Assembly (NCBI RefSeq): GCF_014170305.1
Contig: NZ_LZZT01000045.1
Span: 248,001-312,000, forward strand
Source: Achromobacter sp. UMC71
GTDB lineage: Bacteria; Pseudomonadota; Gammaproteobacteria; Burkholderiales; Burkholderiaceae_B
Reading direction: 5' to 3'
Length of the DNA stretch: 64,000 bases
Positions within the stretch are counted from its first letter, which is position 1, and each line of letters opens with the position of its first letter. This document shows positions 17,701-24,479 of this stretch, in pieces. The notes under the pieces are model-generated. The model was not told where the DNA came from, did no database searches, and saw only the letters and a list, made by a program, of their open reading frames with translations. The position numbers were made by a program, and so were the translations under genes.

Positions 17701-18542
17701 TGCGGCCGCTGCTGGTGCGGCCACTGATCCAGGCTTACTCCGTAGCGATGCAACCGGCCGAGTCCGAGCTGAACAAAGTCTGGAACGCCCAGATCTACCA
17801 GCCGTTCAACCTGACGCTGGCCGAGAAGTACCCGTTTGCCGCGCGCGCCAGCGTCGAGGCCAGCAGCGACGAAATCGGCCAGGTATTCGGCCCGCAGGGC
17901 AGCATCGCCAAGTACGTCAACGACACGCTGGGCCCGCTGACCGTGCGCCGCGGCGACATCCTGACGGCGCGCACGTGGGGCGACATGGGCATCAGCCTGC
18001 AGCCGACCTTCACGGCCAATTTCGCGCAGTGGGTGGCGCCTTTGTCGGGCGGCGCGGCGGGCAGCGGCGCGTCCAGCCAGCCGCAGACGCTGTTCCAGAT
18101 CCAGCCCAAGCCGGCCTCGGGCGTCACCGAATACACCATCGAGATCGATGGCCAGCAATTGCGCTACCGCAACACGCCGCCGCAGTGGGTCAACTTCGTG
18201 TGGCCCAACGCGCAAGGCGCGCCGGGCGCGCGCATCACCGCCACCCTGTTTGACGGCAGCGTGGTCGAGGTCGTGAACGAACCGGGCCGCTTCGGCCTGG
18301 AACGCCTGATCGCGACCGCCCAGCGCACCGCCAACGCGGACGGCAGCTTCAATATGAGCTGGGCCAAGTCCACCGTGACGGTCCCCGTGAAACTGCGCAT
18401 CATCAGCAATGCCCAGGCGCCCGGCGCCGGCGGCAGCGAGCCCGGCGGCAGCCAGGGCCTGCGCAACCTGCGCCTGCCCTCTTCGGTGGTGGGCGCCTCC
18501 CCCGAATCCTCCGCCCAGACGCGACCCGGAGCGCCGCAATGA
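14736..18542 (+). CDS. tssM: T6SS membrane-complex protein TssM (IcmF)
   Basis: This 1268 aa IcmF-type protein is the large inner-membrane component that links the T6SS baseplate to the outer envelope. Two helices near residues 31-50 and 55-75 are followed by the cytoplasmic P-loop GNPAAGKS at 145-152 and a GTPase-like segment LLDTAGRYSV. A third helix lies near 455-475 (YLTFFGLVLALGLVLGGWSW). A long periplasmic part then ends in the typical TssM C-terminal beta domain. The Walker A is intact. The start at 14736 (MRSPSGFF) was chosen because the longer frame overlaps the upstream gene in another register. The stop overlaps the tagF ATG (ATGA), showing coupling. Length is normal. Confidence 0.96.
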   Translation: MRSPSGFFSGISSAMSEGRHWTSRALGNPRLFMAIGLIALVVFLFLFADTVEIGLVWAGIALGIFLFLWLCAFLWRRRRARRANKNLGDMLEQQVQTGAAAANRGEVEALRTRLIQAVRTIKTSKIGQVSGNEALYELPWYIVIGNPAAGKSSAVINSGLQFPFADKNGAAVRGVGGTRNCDWFFTTEGILLDTAGRYSVHEEDRNEWMGFLDLLKRYRPKAPINGIIVAASIDELTGAGPEFAINLAKNLRQRVQELTDRLEVFAPVYIIFTKADLISGFSEFFSDNDQRERDRVWGATLPYGAEENRDVLALFDERFDELYEGLKEMGTAQISLRNSRDLPPGLLTFPLEFAGVKPALRTFLSTLFETNPFQYKPVFRGFYFTSALQEGVSQSTSTERLAERFDLRPAPRGQARNVSSHNGFFLRDLFSSVIFADKKLVRQHASPAKTRMRYLTFFGLVLALGLVLGGWSWSYLGNRQLAQNVQADLDKVVRLQSERTDLQSRLEAMEILQDRIEQLDRYSSSRPWSLGLGLYQGDVLKERLLAEYYNGARQFMLSPVKASLEDFLAKVDMSGAAAAAGGTPQPAPQAPRTPHNPGGDTLFQDASPTNADDAYNALKTYLMMANHQHVDPTHLSDQITRFWRGWLETNRGAMPRDQLIRSGERLISFYVSRAPDAGWPQIDTNLALVEKTRASLRAVMQGMPARERAYATLKARAATRFQTMTVARIVGENDAGVVAGSYAIPGTFTREAWEQYIQPAINEAAKKEVQTSDWVLGVNARDDLTLDGSPEQIQKSLATMYKTEYAQEWQKFLRGVTIKPFTSFEQSVGAMNRLGDPQTSPIAKLINTTYEQTSWDNPSLINAGLQQAQSGVVGWFKRVILRQTPPAPAATTTANGEAIPMGPVGREFSDVARLVVTRENQSLLGNYMGALSKIRTRFNLLNNQGDPGPGSLILLRQTLEGKDSELADALKLVDEQMLAGLSATQRETLRPLLVRPLIQAYSVAMQPAESELNKVWNAQIYQPFNLTLAEKYPFAARASVEASSDEIGQVFGPQGSIAKYVNDTLGPLTVRRGDILTARTWGDMGISLQPTFTANFAQWVAPLSGGAAGSGASSQPQTLFQIQPKPASGVTEYTIEIDGQQLRYRNTPPQWVNFVWPNAQGAPGARITATLFDGSVVEVVNEPGRFGLERLIATAQRTANADGSFNMSWAKSTVTVPVKLRIISNAQAPGAGGSEPGGSQGLRNLRLPSSVVGASPESSAQTRPGAPQ

Positions 18543-19522
18543 GCAACTTGCAGTCCCCCCTGTTCCGCACGGCCTACTTCGGCAAGATCCCGGCCCGCGG
18601 CGACTTCGTCAAGAACACCTCGCACCCGCAACTGATGGCCACGCTGGACGCCTGGGTCGCCAACACCATGGAGCTGCTGGCCCAGGAGCCGCACTGGAAG
18701 ACGCTGTACGACGAGGCCGAGCCGATGCCGTTCGCCATTCTGGGCTCGCGCGGCAAGCTGGCCATCGCCGGCCACCTGCAGCCCAGCCGCGATCAGTCGG
18801 GCCGGCGCTTCCCCTTCCTGTCCGCCACCTCGGTGGAGGTGCAGCGGCCGCTGGAATTCATCGCCCGCAGCCCCATGGCCTTCAGCCGGCTATGGAACCG
18901 CATGAGCGGCACGGCGGCGCTGCTGATGACCGACGCCGACCCCGGCGCGGCCTTGCAGACGCTGAACGAGCTGGAGGGCGAGATCCGCACCGAGGCCGAT
19001 GACGGCTTTGACGCCTTTGTCGACCTGCAGACAGTGGAACGCCTGGAAGCGATGCTGCGCGGAAATGGCCACGCGGCCCGTATTCACGACATCATCCTGG
19101 CGCTGGGCATCCTGCTCGAACCGGTGATGTCCAGCGGTTCGTCGCAACTGGATCGCGGCCTGGCGCTGCCGCTGCCCGACGATCCGCTCTACCGCAATCT
19201 GGTGGCCTCGTATTGGATGACGCTGATCGCGCCGTTCCTGTCGCGCGCCGACTTCGAGATCACGGTATTCATCGGCCGCATCGCCGGCAAGCACCGGCTG
19301 GTGGCGGGCTTTCGCGGCGCTTCGCCGCAGACACTGGCCAGCCTGCTGTCTACGCCGCAGGCCTTTGCCGAGCAGCACATCGTGCTGGAAGACGCGCCCT
19401 GGGTGCGCAACCACGTGTCGGCCAGCCATGGCCTGGCCAAGCTGTCCAGCTACCTGGACCAACCGCGGTTGTCCTTGCGCCTGGCGCTGGATACCTACCG
19501 CGAAGTCTTCACCGGAGCCTGA
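18539..19522 (+). CDS. tagF: T6SS-associated protein TagF
   Basis: The 327 aa protein begins with the diagnostic TagF N-terminus (YFGKIPARGDFVK, then a DAWV segment), corresponding to the DUF2094 family. TagF proteins act in post-translational control of T6SS firing. In Pseudomonas TagF represses assembly independently of phosphorylation and is sometimes fused to PppA. No phosphatase domain is present here and no PpkA/PppA genes lie in the window. The start codon overlaps the tssM stop, and the OmpA gene starts 2 nt after its stop. Confidence 0.93.
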   Translation: MSNLQSPLFRTAYFGKIPARGDFVKNTSHPQLMATLDAWVANTMELLAQEPHWKTLYDEAEPMPFAILGSRGKLAIAGHLQPSRDQSGRRFPFLSATSVEVQRPLEFIARSPMAFSRLWNRMSGTAALLMTDADPGAALQTLNELEGEIRTEADDGFDAFVDLQTVERLEAMLRGNGHAARIHDIILALGILLEPVMSSGSSQLDRGLALPLPDDPLYRNLVASYWMTLIAPFLSRADFEITVFIGRIAGKHRLVAGFRGASPQTLASLLSTPQAFAEQHIVLEDAPWVRNHVSASHGLAKLSSYLDQPRLSLRLALDTYREVFTGA

Positions 19523-19524
19523 CC

Positions 19525-20319
19525 ATGCGCGTCTCTCTCCTGATCCTGGCGGCGCTGCTGTCGTCCGCCGCCGCGGCGCAAGACGGCGCGACCGTCGTGC
19601 CCGCCAATGTCATCCCGCAGCCGGGCCAGGTGGTGGCCAGCGGCGCCGTGCCCGACGAAGCCACCAAGGCCGACGTGCTGACGCGGCTGCAGCAGGTGTA
19701 TGGCGTGGGCAATGTGATCGATCAGATCGAAGTGGGCGGCGTGGTCGCCCCGCCCAACTGGTCCGAACACGTGGGCAAGCTGATCGGCCAGCCGCTCAAA
19801 CAGATCAACCGCGGCCAGTTGGAAGTCGACGGCACCCAGATCCGCCTGCGCGGCGAGGTGCAGAACGAGGCCTCGCGCCAGCAGATCGCCAGCGCCTTCG
19901 CCACCTCGCTCAACCCCACCTACAAGATCGTCAACGGCTTGCGCGTGGCGGCCGGCAAGGACGAACAGGGCTTGCTCGACAAGGTGCTGACCAACCGCGT
20001 GGTGGAGTTCGAGACCGGCAGCGCCACGCTGACGGCGCGCGGCCGCGAATTGCTGGACCAGGTGGCCGACGTGGTGCCCAAGCTGCATAGCGACAAGGTG
20101 CAGATCATCGGGCACACCGACAGCTCCGGCAGCCGCAGCACCAACCTGGCGTTGAGCCAGGCGCGCGCCGACGCGGTCAGGGCCTATCTGGTGGACAAGG
20201 GCTTGCCGCCCGGACGCTTCGAAACGCTGGGCGCGGGACCTGACCAGCCGGTGGCCACCAACGCCACGACCGAGGGCCGCGCCAAGAACCGCCGCATCGA
20301 ATTCCGGGCCAGCCGGTAA
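19525..20319 (+). CDS. BON and OmpA domain periplasmic protein of the T6SS locus
   Basis: This 264 aa exported protein has a signal peptide MRVSLLILAALLSSAAAA with cleavage predicted near residue 19. A BON-like region (about 50-135, ending YKIVNGLRVAAG) is followed by a C-terminal OmpA peptidoglycan-binding domain (FETGSATLTARGRELLDQ, GHTDSSGS, ALSQARADAV, NRRIEF). Such proteins can anchor the T6SS membrane complex to peptidoglycan, as TagL-type domains do on TssL in other systems. It lies 2 nt after tagF and ends the tssM operon. Assignment of domains is firm; assignment to T6SS function is by position. Confidence 0.88.
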   Translation: MRVSLLILAALLSSAAAAQDGATVVPANVIPQPGQVVASGAVPDEATKADVLTRLQQVYGVGNVIDQIEVGGVVAPPNWSEHVGKLIGQPLKQINRGQLEVDGTQIRLRGEVQNEASRQQIASAFATSLNPTYKIVNGLRVAAGKDEQGLLDKVLTNRVVEFETGSATLTARGRELLDQVADVVPKLHSDKVQIIGHTDSSGSRSTNLALSQARADAVRAYLVDKGLPPGRFETLGAGPDQPVATNATTEGRAKNRRIEFRASR

Positions 20320-20329
20320 GCAGGGAGAC

Positions 20330-20357
20330 AGCCGCCACGGCCAAGGGCGTGGCGGCT
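20330..20357. terminator. Bidirectional hairpin between convergent ompA-like and tssA genes
   Basis: A perfect 10-bp stem (AGCCGCCACG/CGTGGCGGCT) with an 8-nt loop starts 10 bp after the plus-strand stop codon and lies 60 bp past the tssA stop. There is no T-tract, but the position between convergent genes supports a terminator role. Confidence 0.6.
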
Positions 20358-20416
20358 GGACCGGCGGCCAACACGCCGTTTTGCGGGCCCCGGCAGCGCC
20401 TGGGGCCCTGTCCGCA

Positions 20417-21529
20417 TCAACCGTTGCTGTCGGGCGGCTTGGGCACGCCCAGCAATTCTTCCAGGCCCGACAGGGCCTCGCCGTTCTTGACCACGGTGCG
20501 CAGCCACAGGTGCAGCGACATTTCGCCCCAGCTGGCCGCCTTGTCGGCCAGGTAGGCCACCGGACTGTGGGGTTCGGTGCGGCGGAAGAATTCAGCCACT
20601 TCGCGCAATTGCGCCAGGGCCTGATCGCGGGTTTGCAGCGGGCCGCGCGCGGGTGCGGGCGCGGCGGACGGGAGGTCGGCGGCAGCGGTCAAGGTGGGCT
20701 CCATCCGGATGGCGGGCGCGCCGGCCGGCGATACGGCCGAGGCCGCGGGCGGCGCCAGGTCGGCGCGCACCAATAGGCCGGCCTCGCGGGCGAAACGGTG
20801 CACAAGTTCGGTCACGTCCTGCAGGGCCGTGCGCAGCGGCGTGAACGCCGGGCCGTCATCGCCCAGGCGTTCGGTCAGCGTCAGTTCCAGCACGTCCACC
20901 GCGGCAAAGCAGCTTTGCAGCTGGCTTTCGAGATCAGAATAGAACGCCGGCGGCGTGTCGCGGCGAGCCGCATCGAACTGGTCCAGCGTGACCTTGCCGC
21001 GCGACATGTCGGCCGCGTTCGAAGGCGTGCGCTTGATGGCATTGGCCAACTGGCTGGCGCTGTCCCACAGCACCGCGCCGAAACGCCCGCCTTCGGATTG
21101 CGTCAACGGCAGTTCGCGCACCAGTTGCTGCGAGCGCGCCAGCAGCCAGGCCAGGTTGCCGACGCGCTGCTGCGCGTCGCCTTCGTCGGGTACGGGATGC
21201 AGGCCTTCCCAATAGTGGCGGCACAGGCCATCGACCAACAGGAAGCCGTCGCGCAGGCCGGCAAAGCCACGGGTCTTGGCCCAGGCCTCGGCCAGCCAAG
21301 CGGCCACGCGCACATCCTTGCTGCGCTGGGTCAGCACCTCGGTGCAGATGCGAATGACTTGCGGCCAGTCGGCCTCTTTGATGTCGATGACCCAATCACC
21401 CTGGTCCAGGTGCGGATCGTCGTGGCGGCGGGCCTCGCGGATGGCGTCGAATTCAGCCGAGAAAACCATGTCGGCGCCACAAGGCGCCGGGCCGGGAATG
21501 GGCTGCAACAGTGCGTCGATATCGCTCAT
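20417..21529 (-). CDS. tssA: T6SS baseplate-associated/cap protein TssA
   Basis: This 370 aa protein has an N-terminal ImpA_N domain. It begins MSDIDALLQPIPGPAPCG, then DIKEADWPQVIRICTEVLTQRSKDVRVAAWLAEA and the conserved DGFLLVDGLCRHYWEGLHPVPDEGD. TssA binds the baseplate and distal sheath end and primes tube/sheath polymerisation. A Pro/Ala linker (about 245-300) leads to a short C-terminal domain (QALAQLREVAEFFRRTEPHSPVAYL) of the type typical for shorter TssA proteins. It is the only minus-strand gene in this part and is divergent from the repeat-peptide gene across a 142-bp region containing a 13-bp palindrome. Confidence 0.92.
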   Translation of the reverse strand: MSDIDALLQPIPGPAPCGADMVFSAEFDAIREARRHDDPHLDQGDWVIDIKEADWPQVIRICTEVLTQRSKDVRVAAWLAEAWAKTRGFAGLRDGFLLVDGLCRHYWEGLHPVPDEGDAQQRVGNLAWLLARSQQLVRELPLTQSEGGRFGAVLWDSASQLANAIKRTPSNAADMSRGKVTLDQFDAARRDTPPAFYSDLESQLQSCFAAVDVLELTLTERLGDDGPAFTPLRTALQDVTELVHRFAREAGLLVRADLAPPAASAVSPAGAPAIRMEPTLTAAADLPSAAPAPARGPLQTRDQALAQLREVAEFFRRTEPHSPVAYLADKAASWGEMSLHLWLRTVVKNGEALSGLEELLGVPKPPDSNG

Positions 21530-21577
21530 AGGTTCCTGAGTCGTGGCGGCGTCGAAAGCAGCGATGATCCCATATCT

Positions 21578-21590
21578 GTAACGACGTTAC
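21578..21590. promoter_or_regulatory. Inverted repeat GTAACG-A-CGTTAC between tssA and the repeat-peptide gene
   Basis: Perfect 6-bp arms with one central base lie 49 bp upstream of tssA and 81 bp upstream of the opposing gene. This is a plausible operator for control of both, but no regulator gene lies next to it. Confidence 0.45.
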
Positions 21591-21671
21591 GTTCTAAGAT
21601 GACACGTCCTATTACAAAGCGCATCAGGCACCCTGGATATCATTCAAGCTCTCCAAAAACTGGGAGTCACG

Positions 21672-21923
21672 ATGAACAAGTCATTCCATATGATGCCCGA
21701 CGGCCGCTTCATCAATGGCACGCCGCGGCGCTGCCCGGACGGCACCTACGTCGGCGACGGCGGGCCGATCACCCGTGCGCCTGACGGCACCTACGTGGCT
21801 GGCACGCCGCAGCGCGCGCCCAACGGCCGCTACGTGGGCAGCGGCGGTCCGGTACGCATGGCGCCGGACGGCACCTTCGTGGTGGGGCCTCCCCGCATGG
21901 CGCCTGACGGCACCTATCTGTAA
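21672..21923 (+). CDS. Small PDGTYV-repeat protein, family not recognised
   Basis: The 83 aa product is built almost wholly from six imperfect units of 13-15 residues, each centred on PDGxY/FV followed by a Gly-rich turn: MPDGRFING, CPDGTYVGD, APDGTYVAG, APNGRYVGS, APDGTFVVG and APDGTYL. No signal peptide or membrane helix is present. The ATG is preceded by GGGAG at 6 nt spacing, so the gene is likely real despite its size. It is transcribed toward, and 36 bp before, the PAAR-metallopeptidase gene and is divergent from tssA. The repeats suggest a small beta-hairpin stack. Possible roles are an adaptor, structural cap or immunity for the next gene, none of which is shown. I give no function. 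Confidence 0.75.
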   Translation: MNKSFHMMPDGRFINGTPRRCPDGTYVGDGGPITRAPDGTYVAGTPQRAPNGRYVGSGGPVRMAPDGTFVVGPPRMAPDGTYL

Positions 21924-21959
21924 GCAGACATAACTTCACTATCGGAGCAACGGACGGCC

Positions 21960-23114
21960 ATGGCGCAGCGATCCGTAATACGCAAGGGCGACCGCACCTC
22001 GCATGGCGGCGTGGTCGTCACGGGCGATGAATCCGTCCAGATTTTCGGCCAGCCCATGGCTCGCTTGGGCGACCGCGTCACCTGCCCCAAATGCGCGGGC
22101 CAGCACACCATCGTCGAAGGCGTGCAGAGCGTCAGCTCGGACCGCCGCACGGCGCTGGAAGGCATGAAGACGTCCTGCGGCGCCACCCTGATCGCCAGCC
22201 AGCAGTTCTATCAGCTGGAGCACGGCGGCGGCGCGGGCGGCGGCGCGGGGGTGAATGATGCTGCGGCGGCCGTGCGGGCCGGGGCGCCGGCGGCATTGGC
22301 CGAGGCGATTGCGCCGCAGGACGCGCCCGCCAAATGCGGCCACGTGGACGACACCCTGAAACTGACCGAGCAGATGTTCGACGCCAAGCGCGCGCCCGTG
22401 CGCATGACCGGTCCGTCGGCCTACCAGCCGCCGGCCGGCCAGGCCCGCGAGGGGGACGACAAGTGCGTCATGTACGAAGCCTGGCCGGGCGGCCAGCGCG
22501 TGCCCGTGGTGCTGGAGCCGCGTGAATCGCCCTGGACCGGCAACCTGTTGCAGCGCTCGCCCGCCGAGATCACCGAACGCCTGACCGAGCAGCCCCAGCC
22601 GCAGCCCGAACAGGTGGCCAAGAGCCTGGGCGCGGCCCCCAAGGCGCTACTGCAAGGCCGTGACCTGCAGATCCGGATCGCGCGTGGCATGTCGCTGGAA
22701 GACCGCGTCACCCGCCTGAACGCGCAGGTCGTCAAGGGCCCGCCGTGGGCCGACCCCACCCGCGAGGCCCATACGGTAGGCGAAACGGTGTTCTCCCGCA
22801 TCACGCTCTACAGCATGCCGGGCGAACAGGGCATGATCGACCATGCGGTGCTACACGAGCTGGCCCACAGCTACGCCAACAACACACAGGTCGACATGAA
22901 AGCCTGGGCGGCCGCCGCGCGGTCCGATGGCAAGGTGCCTTCCGAGTATGCCAAGGCCGGTCCGCAAGAAGACTTCGCGGAATTCGTGGTGATGGCCGTG
23001 GCGACCCAGGGCACAGGCTGCGAACAGTACGCCCGGTCCCAGTACCCGGCGCGCTACGCGCTGCTGGACGGCATGAATCTGCTGGACAAGGCGCCAGCGA
23101 CGCAAAGCGCCTGA
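21960..23114 (+). CDS. PAAR-domain T6SS effector with C-terminal HExxH metallopeptidase
   Basis: The 384 aa product is a specialised PAAR protein. Residues 1 to about 88 form the PAAR cone that sharpens the VgrG spike (KGDRTSHGGVVVTGD, ARLGDRVTCPKCAGQHTIVEG). A Gly/Ala-rich linker follows. The C-terminal half holds a zinc-metallopeptidase signature HELAH at 299-303 with QEDFAEF at 336-342, which supplies a candidate third ligand (Glu337, Asp338 or Glu341). Delivery into rivals followed by proteolysis is the expected role by analogy with other PAAR fusions; the target is unknown. No typical immunity gene follows: the next genes encode a ParD-like protein and methionine aminopeptidase. The only small unknown gene nearby is the repeat peptide just upstream. 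Confidence 0.87.
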   Translation: MAQRSVIRKGDRTSHGGVVVTGDESVQIFGQPMARLGDRVTCPKCAGQHTIVEGVQSVSSDRRTALEGMKTSCGATLIASQQFYQLEHGGGAGGGAGVNDAAAAVRAGAPAALAEAIAPQDAPAKCGHVDDTLKLTEQMFDAKRAPVRMTGPSAYQPPAGQAREGDDKCVMYEAWPGGQRVPVVLEPRESPWTGNLLQRSPAEITERLTEQPQPQPEQVAKSLGAAPKALLQGRDLQIRIARGMSLEDRVTRLNAQVVKGPPWADPTREAHTVGETVFSRITLYSMPGEQGMIDHAVLHELAHSYANNTQVDMKAWAAAARSDGKVPSEYAKAGPQEDFAEFVVMAVATQGTGCEQYARSQYPARYALLDGMNLLDKAPATQSA

Positions 23115-23263
23115 GGCCGCCGACGGCGCGGGGACTCAAGGCGCGGGATGCCGACGCCCCCTCGGCATCGCAGGCGCCGGCATCCACCCGGCGCGTGCGT
23201 GCATTCGGCGTCCCCGGGTTCATCCCGCCACGCCGATTTGCACACGCCGGCCTCCCGCAGTAC

Positions 23264-23290
23264 CATACGTTTCATATACAAACCATATAC
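23264..23290 (+). promoter_or_regulatory. CATATAC direct repeats upstream of parD-like gene
   Basis: CATATAC occurs at 23273-23279 and again at 23284-23290, one helical turn (11 bp) apart, with a related CATACGT at 23264-23270. The array ends 12 bp before the start codon. The spacing suits a ribbon-helix-helix autorepressor such as the encoded ParD-like protein. This is inferred. Confidence 0.4.
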
Positions 23291-23302
23291 GGAACGTCCA
23301 CC

Positions 23303-23548
23303 ATGGGCATCGTCAAGATCTCCGAGCAGATGCATGAAAACCTGCGCGTCGCCAGCGGCGCGCTCAGCCGGTCCATCAATTCCCAGGCGGAACACTGGAT
23401 GCGCATCGGCATGCTGTCCGAGCTGTACCCTGAACTGCGCCACGCCGACATCTGTCAGCTGCTGATCCGCATCGAGCAGGCGGAAGGCTTCAGCATCGCG
23501 GCCCTGTCTCAGGGGCAGCCGCAGCCCGGCCAGCAGGAGGCCGCGTAA
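23303..23548 (+). CDS. ParD-like antitoxin-family protein
   Basis: The 81 aa protein is of the ParD_like type: GIVKISEQMHENLRVASGALSRSINSQAEHWMRIGMLSELYPELRH resembles a ribbon-helix-helix DNA-binding N-terminus. The tail is Gln-rich. No ParE toxin gene is present. Instead the stop codon directly abuts the ATG of a methionine aminopeptidase gene, with the GGAGG ribosome binding site of that gene inside this coding region, so the two are translated together. This pairing of a ParD-like protein with a MetAP is seen in other proteobacteria, and its purpose is not established. It may be a transcriptional autoregulator of the pair. Confidence 0.8.
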   Translation: MGIVKISEQMHENLRVASGALSRSINSQAEHWMRIGMLSELYPELRHADICQLLIRIEQAEGFSIAALSQGQPQPGQQEAA

Positions 23549-24340
23549 ATGGCGAAGAAGGTTTCGATCAAGTCCGCCGCCGATATCGCCATGGCCCGCA
23601 AGGCCGGCGCCCTGGCCGCGGAAGTGCTGCACATGATTGCCGAACACGTGCGCCCCGGCGTCACCACCGACGAGCTGGACCGCATCTGCCACGACTACAT
23701 CGTCAATGTGCAGCAGGCGATTCCCGCCAACGTCGGCTATCACGGCTTTCCCAAGACCATCTGCGCGTCGGCCAACCACGTCATCTGCCACGGCATCCCG
23801 TCGGCCAAGGTGCTCAAGAACGGCGACATCCTGAACATCGACGTCGCGGTCATCAAGGACGGCTGGTACGGCGACACCAGCCGCATGTACTTCGTGGGCC
23901 AGCCCAGCCCGCTCGCGCGCCGGCTGGTCAACACCACCTACGAAGCCATGCGCGCCGGCATCCTGGCCGTCAAGCCGGGCGCCACGCTGGGCGACATCGG
24001 CCACGCGATCCAGACCGTCGCGCACCGCGAGCACTTCAGCATCGTGCGCGAGTACTGCGGCCATGGCATCGGCCAGATCTACCACGACGATCCCCAGGTG
24101 CTGCACTACGGCCGCCCGGGCGAAGGCATGGTGCTGCAGCCCGGCATGATGTTCACGATCGAGCCGATGATCAACGCCGGCAAGCCGCAGACCAAGCAAC
24201 TGCCCGACGGCTGGACCGTCGTCACCAAGGACCGCTCGCTGTCGGCGCAGTGGGAACACATGGTGGTGGTGACGGAAACCGGCTTTGAAGTGCTGACGCC
24301 TTGGCCGGATGGCTTCGGCGACTACCCGCCGATTCCCTGA
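23549..24340 (+). CDS. map: Methionine aminopeptidase, type I
   Basis: This 263 aa enzyme removes the initiator Met from nascent proteins. The five metal ligands of MetAP-I are in their usual contexts: Asp in NIDVAVIKDGWYGDTSRM (two Asp), His in GHGIGQIYH, Glu in FTIEPMIN and Glu in QWEHMVVVT. Length and motif order are typical of the family. Being coupled to a parD-like gene rather than to rpsB, where the housekeeping map usually lies in this group, suggests it is a second MetAP; this cannot be confirmed within the window. Two hairpins follow, the second a good intrinsic terminator. Confidence 0.93.
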   Translation: MAKKVSIKSAADIAMARKAGALAAEVLHMIAEHVRPGVTTDELDRICHDYIVNVQQAIPANVGYHGFPKTICASANHVICHGIPSAKVLKNGDILNIDVAVIKDGWYGDTSRMYFVGQPSPLARRLVNTTYEAMRAGILAVKPGATLGDIGHAIQTVAHREHFSIVREYCGHGIGQIYHDDPQVLHYGRPGEGMVLQPGMMFTIEPMINAGKPQTKQLPDGWTVVTKDRSLSAQWEHMVVVTETGFEVLTPWPDGFGDYPPIP

Positions 24341-24343
24341 GGA

Positions 24344-24365
24344 CGCGCGGCGGACATTCCGCGCG
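24344..24365. terminator. GC hairpin immediately after map
   Basis: Perfect 7-bp arms CGCGCGG/CCGCGCG with an 8-nt loop lie 3 bp past the map stop codon. There is no T-run. It may act together with the stronger hairpin 60 bp downstream. Confidence 0.4.
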
Positions 24366-24424
24366 GGTGCCTGCGCCCGCCTGATCATGTCGGCCCACAG
24401 CAATTAACGGAGTGCGGCCAAGCC

Positions 24425-24448
24425 AGGGCCCGATCATGATCGGGCCCT
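24425..24448 (+). terminator. Intrinsic terminator after map
   Basis: A perfect self-complementary stem of 10 bp around CATG (AGGGCCCGAT/ATCGGGCCCT) is followed by TATCGTTT. It separates map from the MFS gene that starts 31 bp further on. Confidence 0.7.
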
Positions 24449-24479
24449 TATCGTTTCCGCGGCGCCGCCGCCCGCCTCC

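Noticed and set aside
14802..18539. Minus-strand open frame of 1245 codons opposite tssM
   Set aside because: Antisense shadow of tssM with Arg/Gln/Val-rich composition and no family motif.
21672..21923. Repeat units as a CRISPR-like or tandem DNA repeat
   Set aside because: The repeats are conserved at protein level with variable length and bases, and they keep one reading frame. They are coding repeats, not an array.
22745..23302. In-frame upstream extension of the parD-like gene overlapping the PAAR gene
   Set aside because: It gives an Arg/Gly-rich sequence unrelated to the ParD family. The ATG at 23303 with family sequence immediately after it is the real start.
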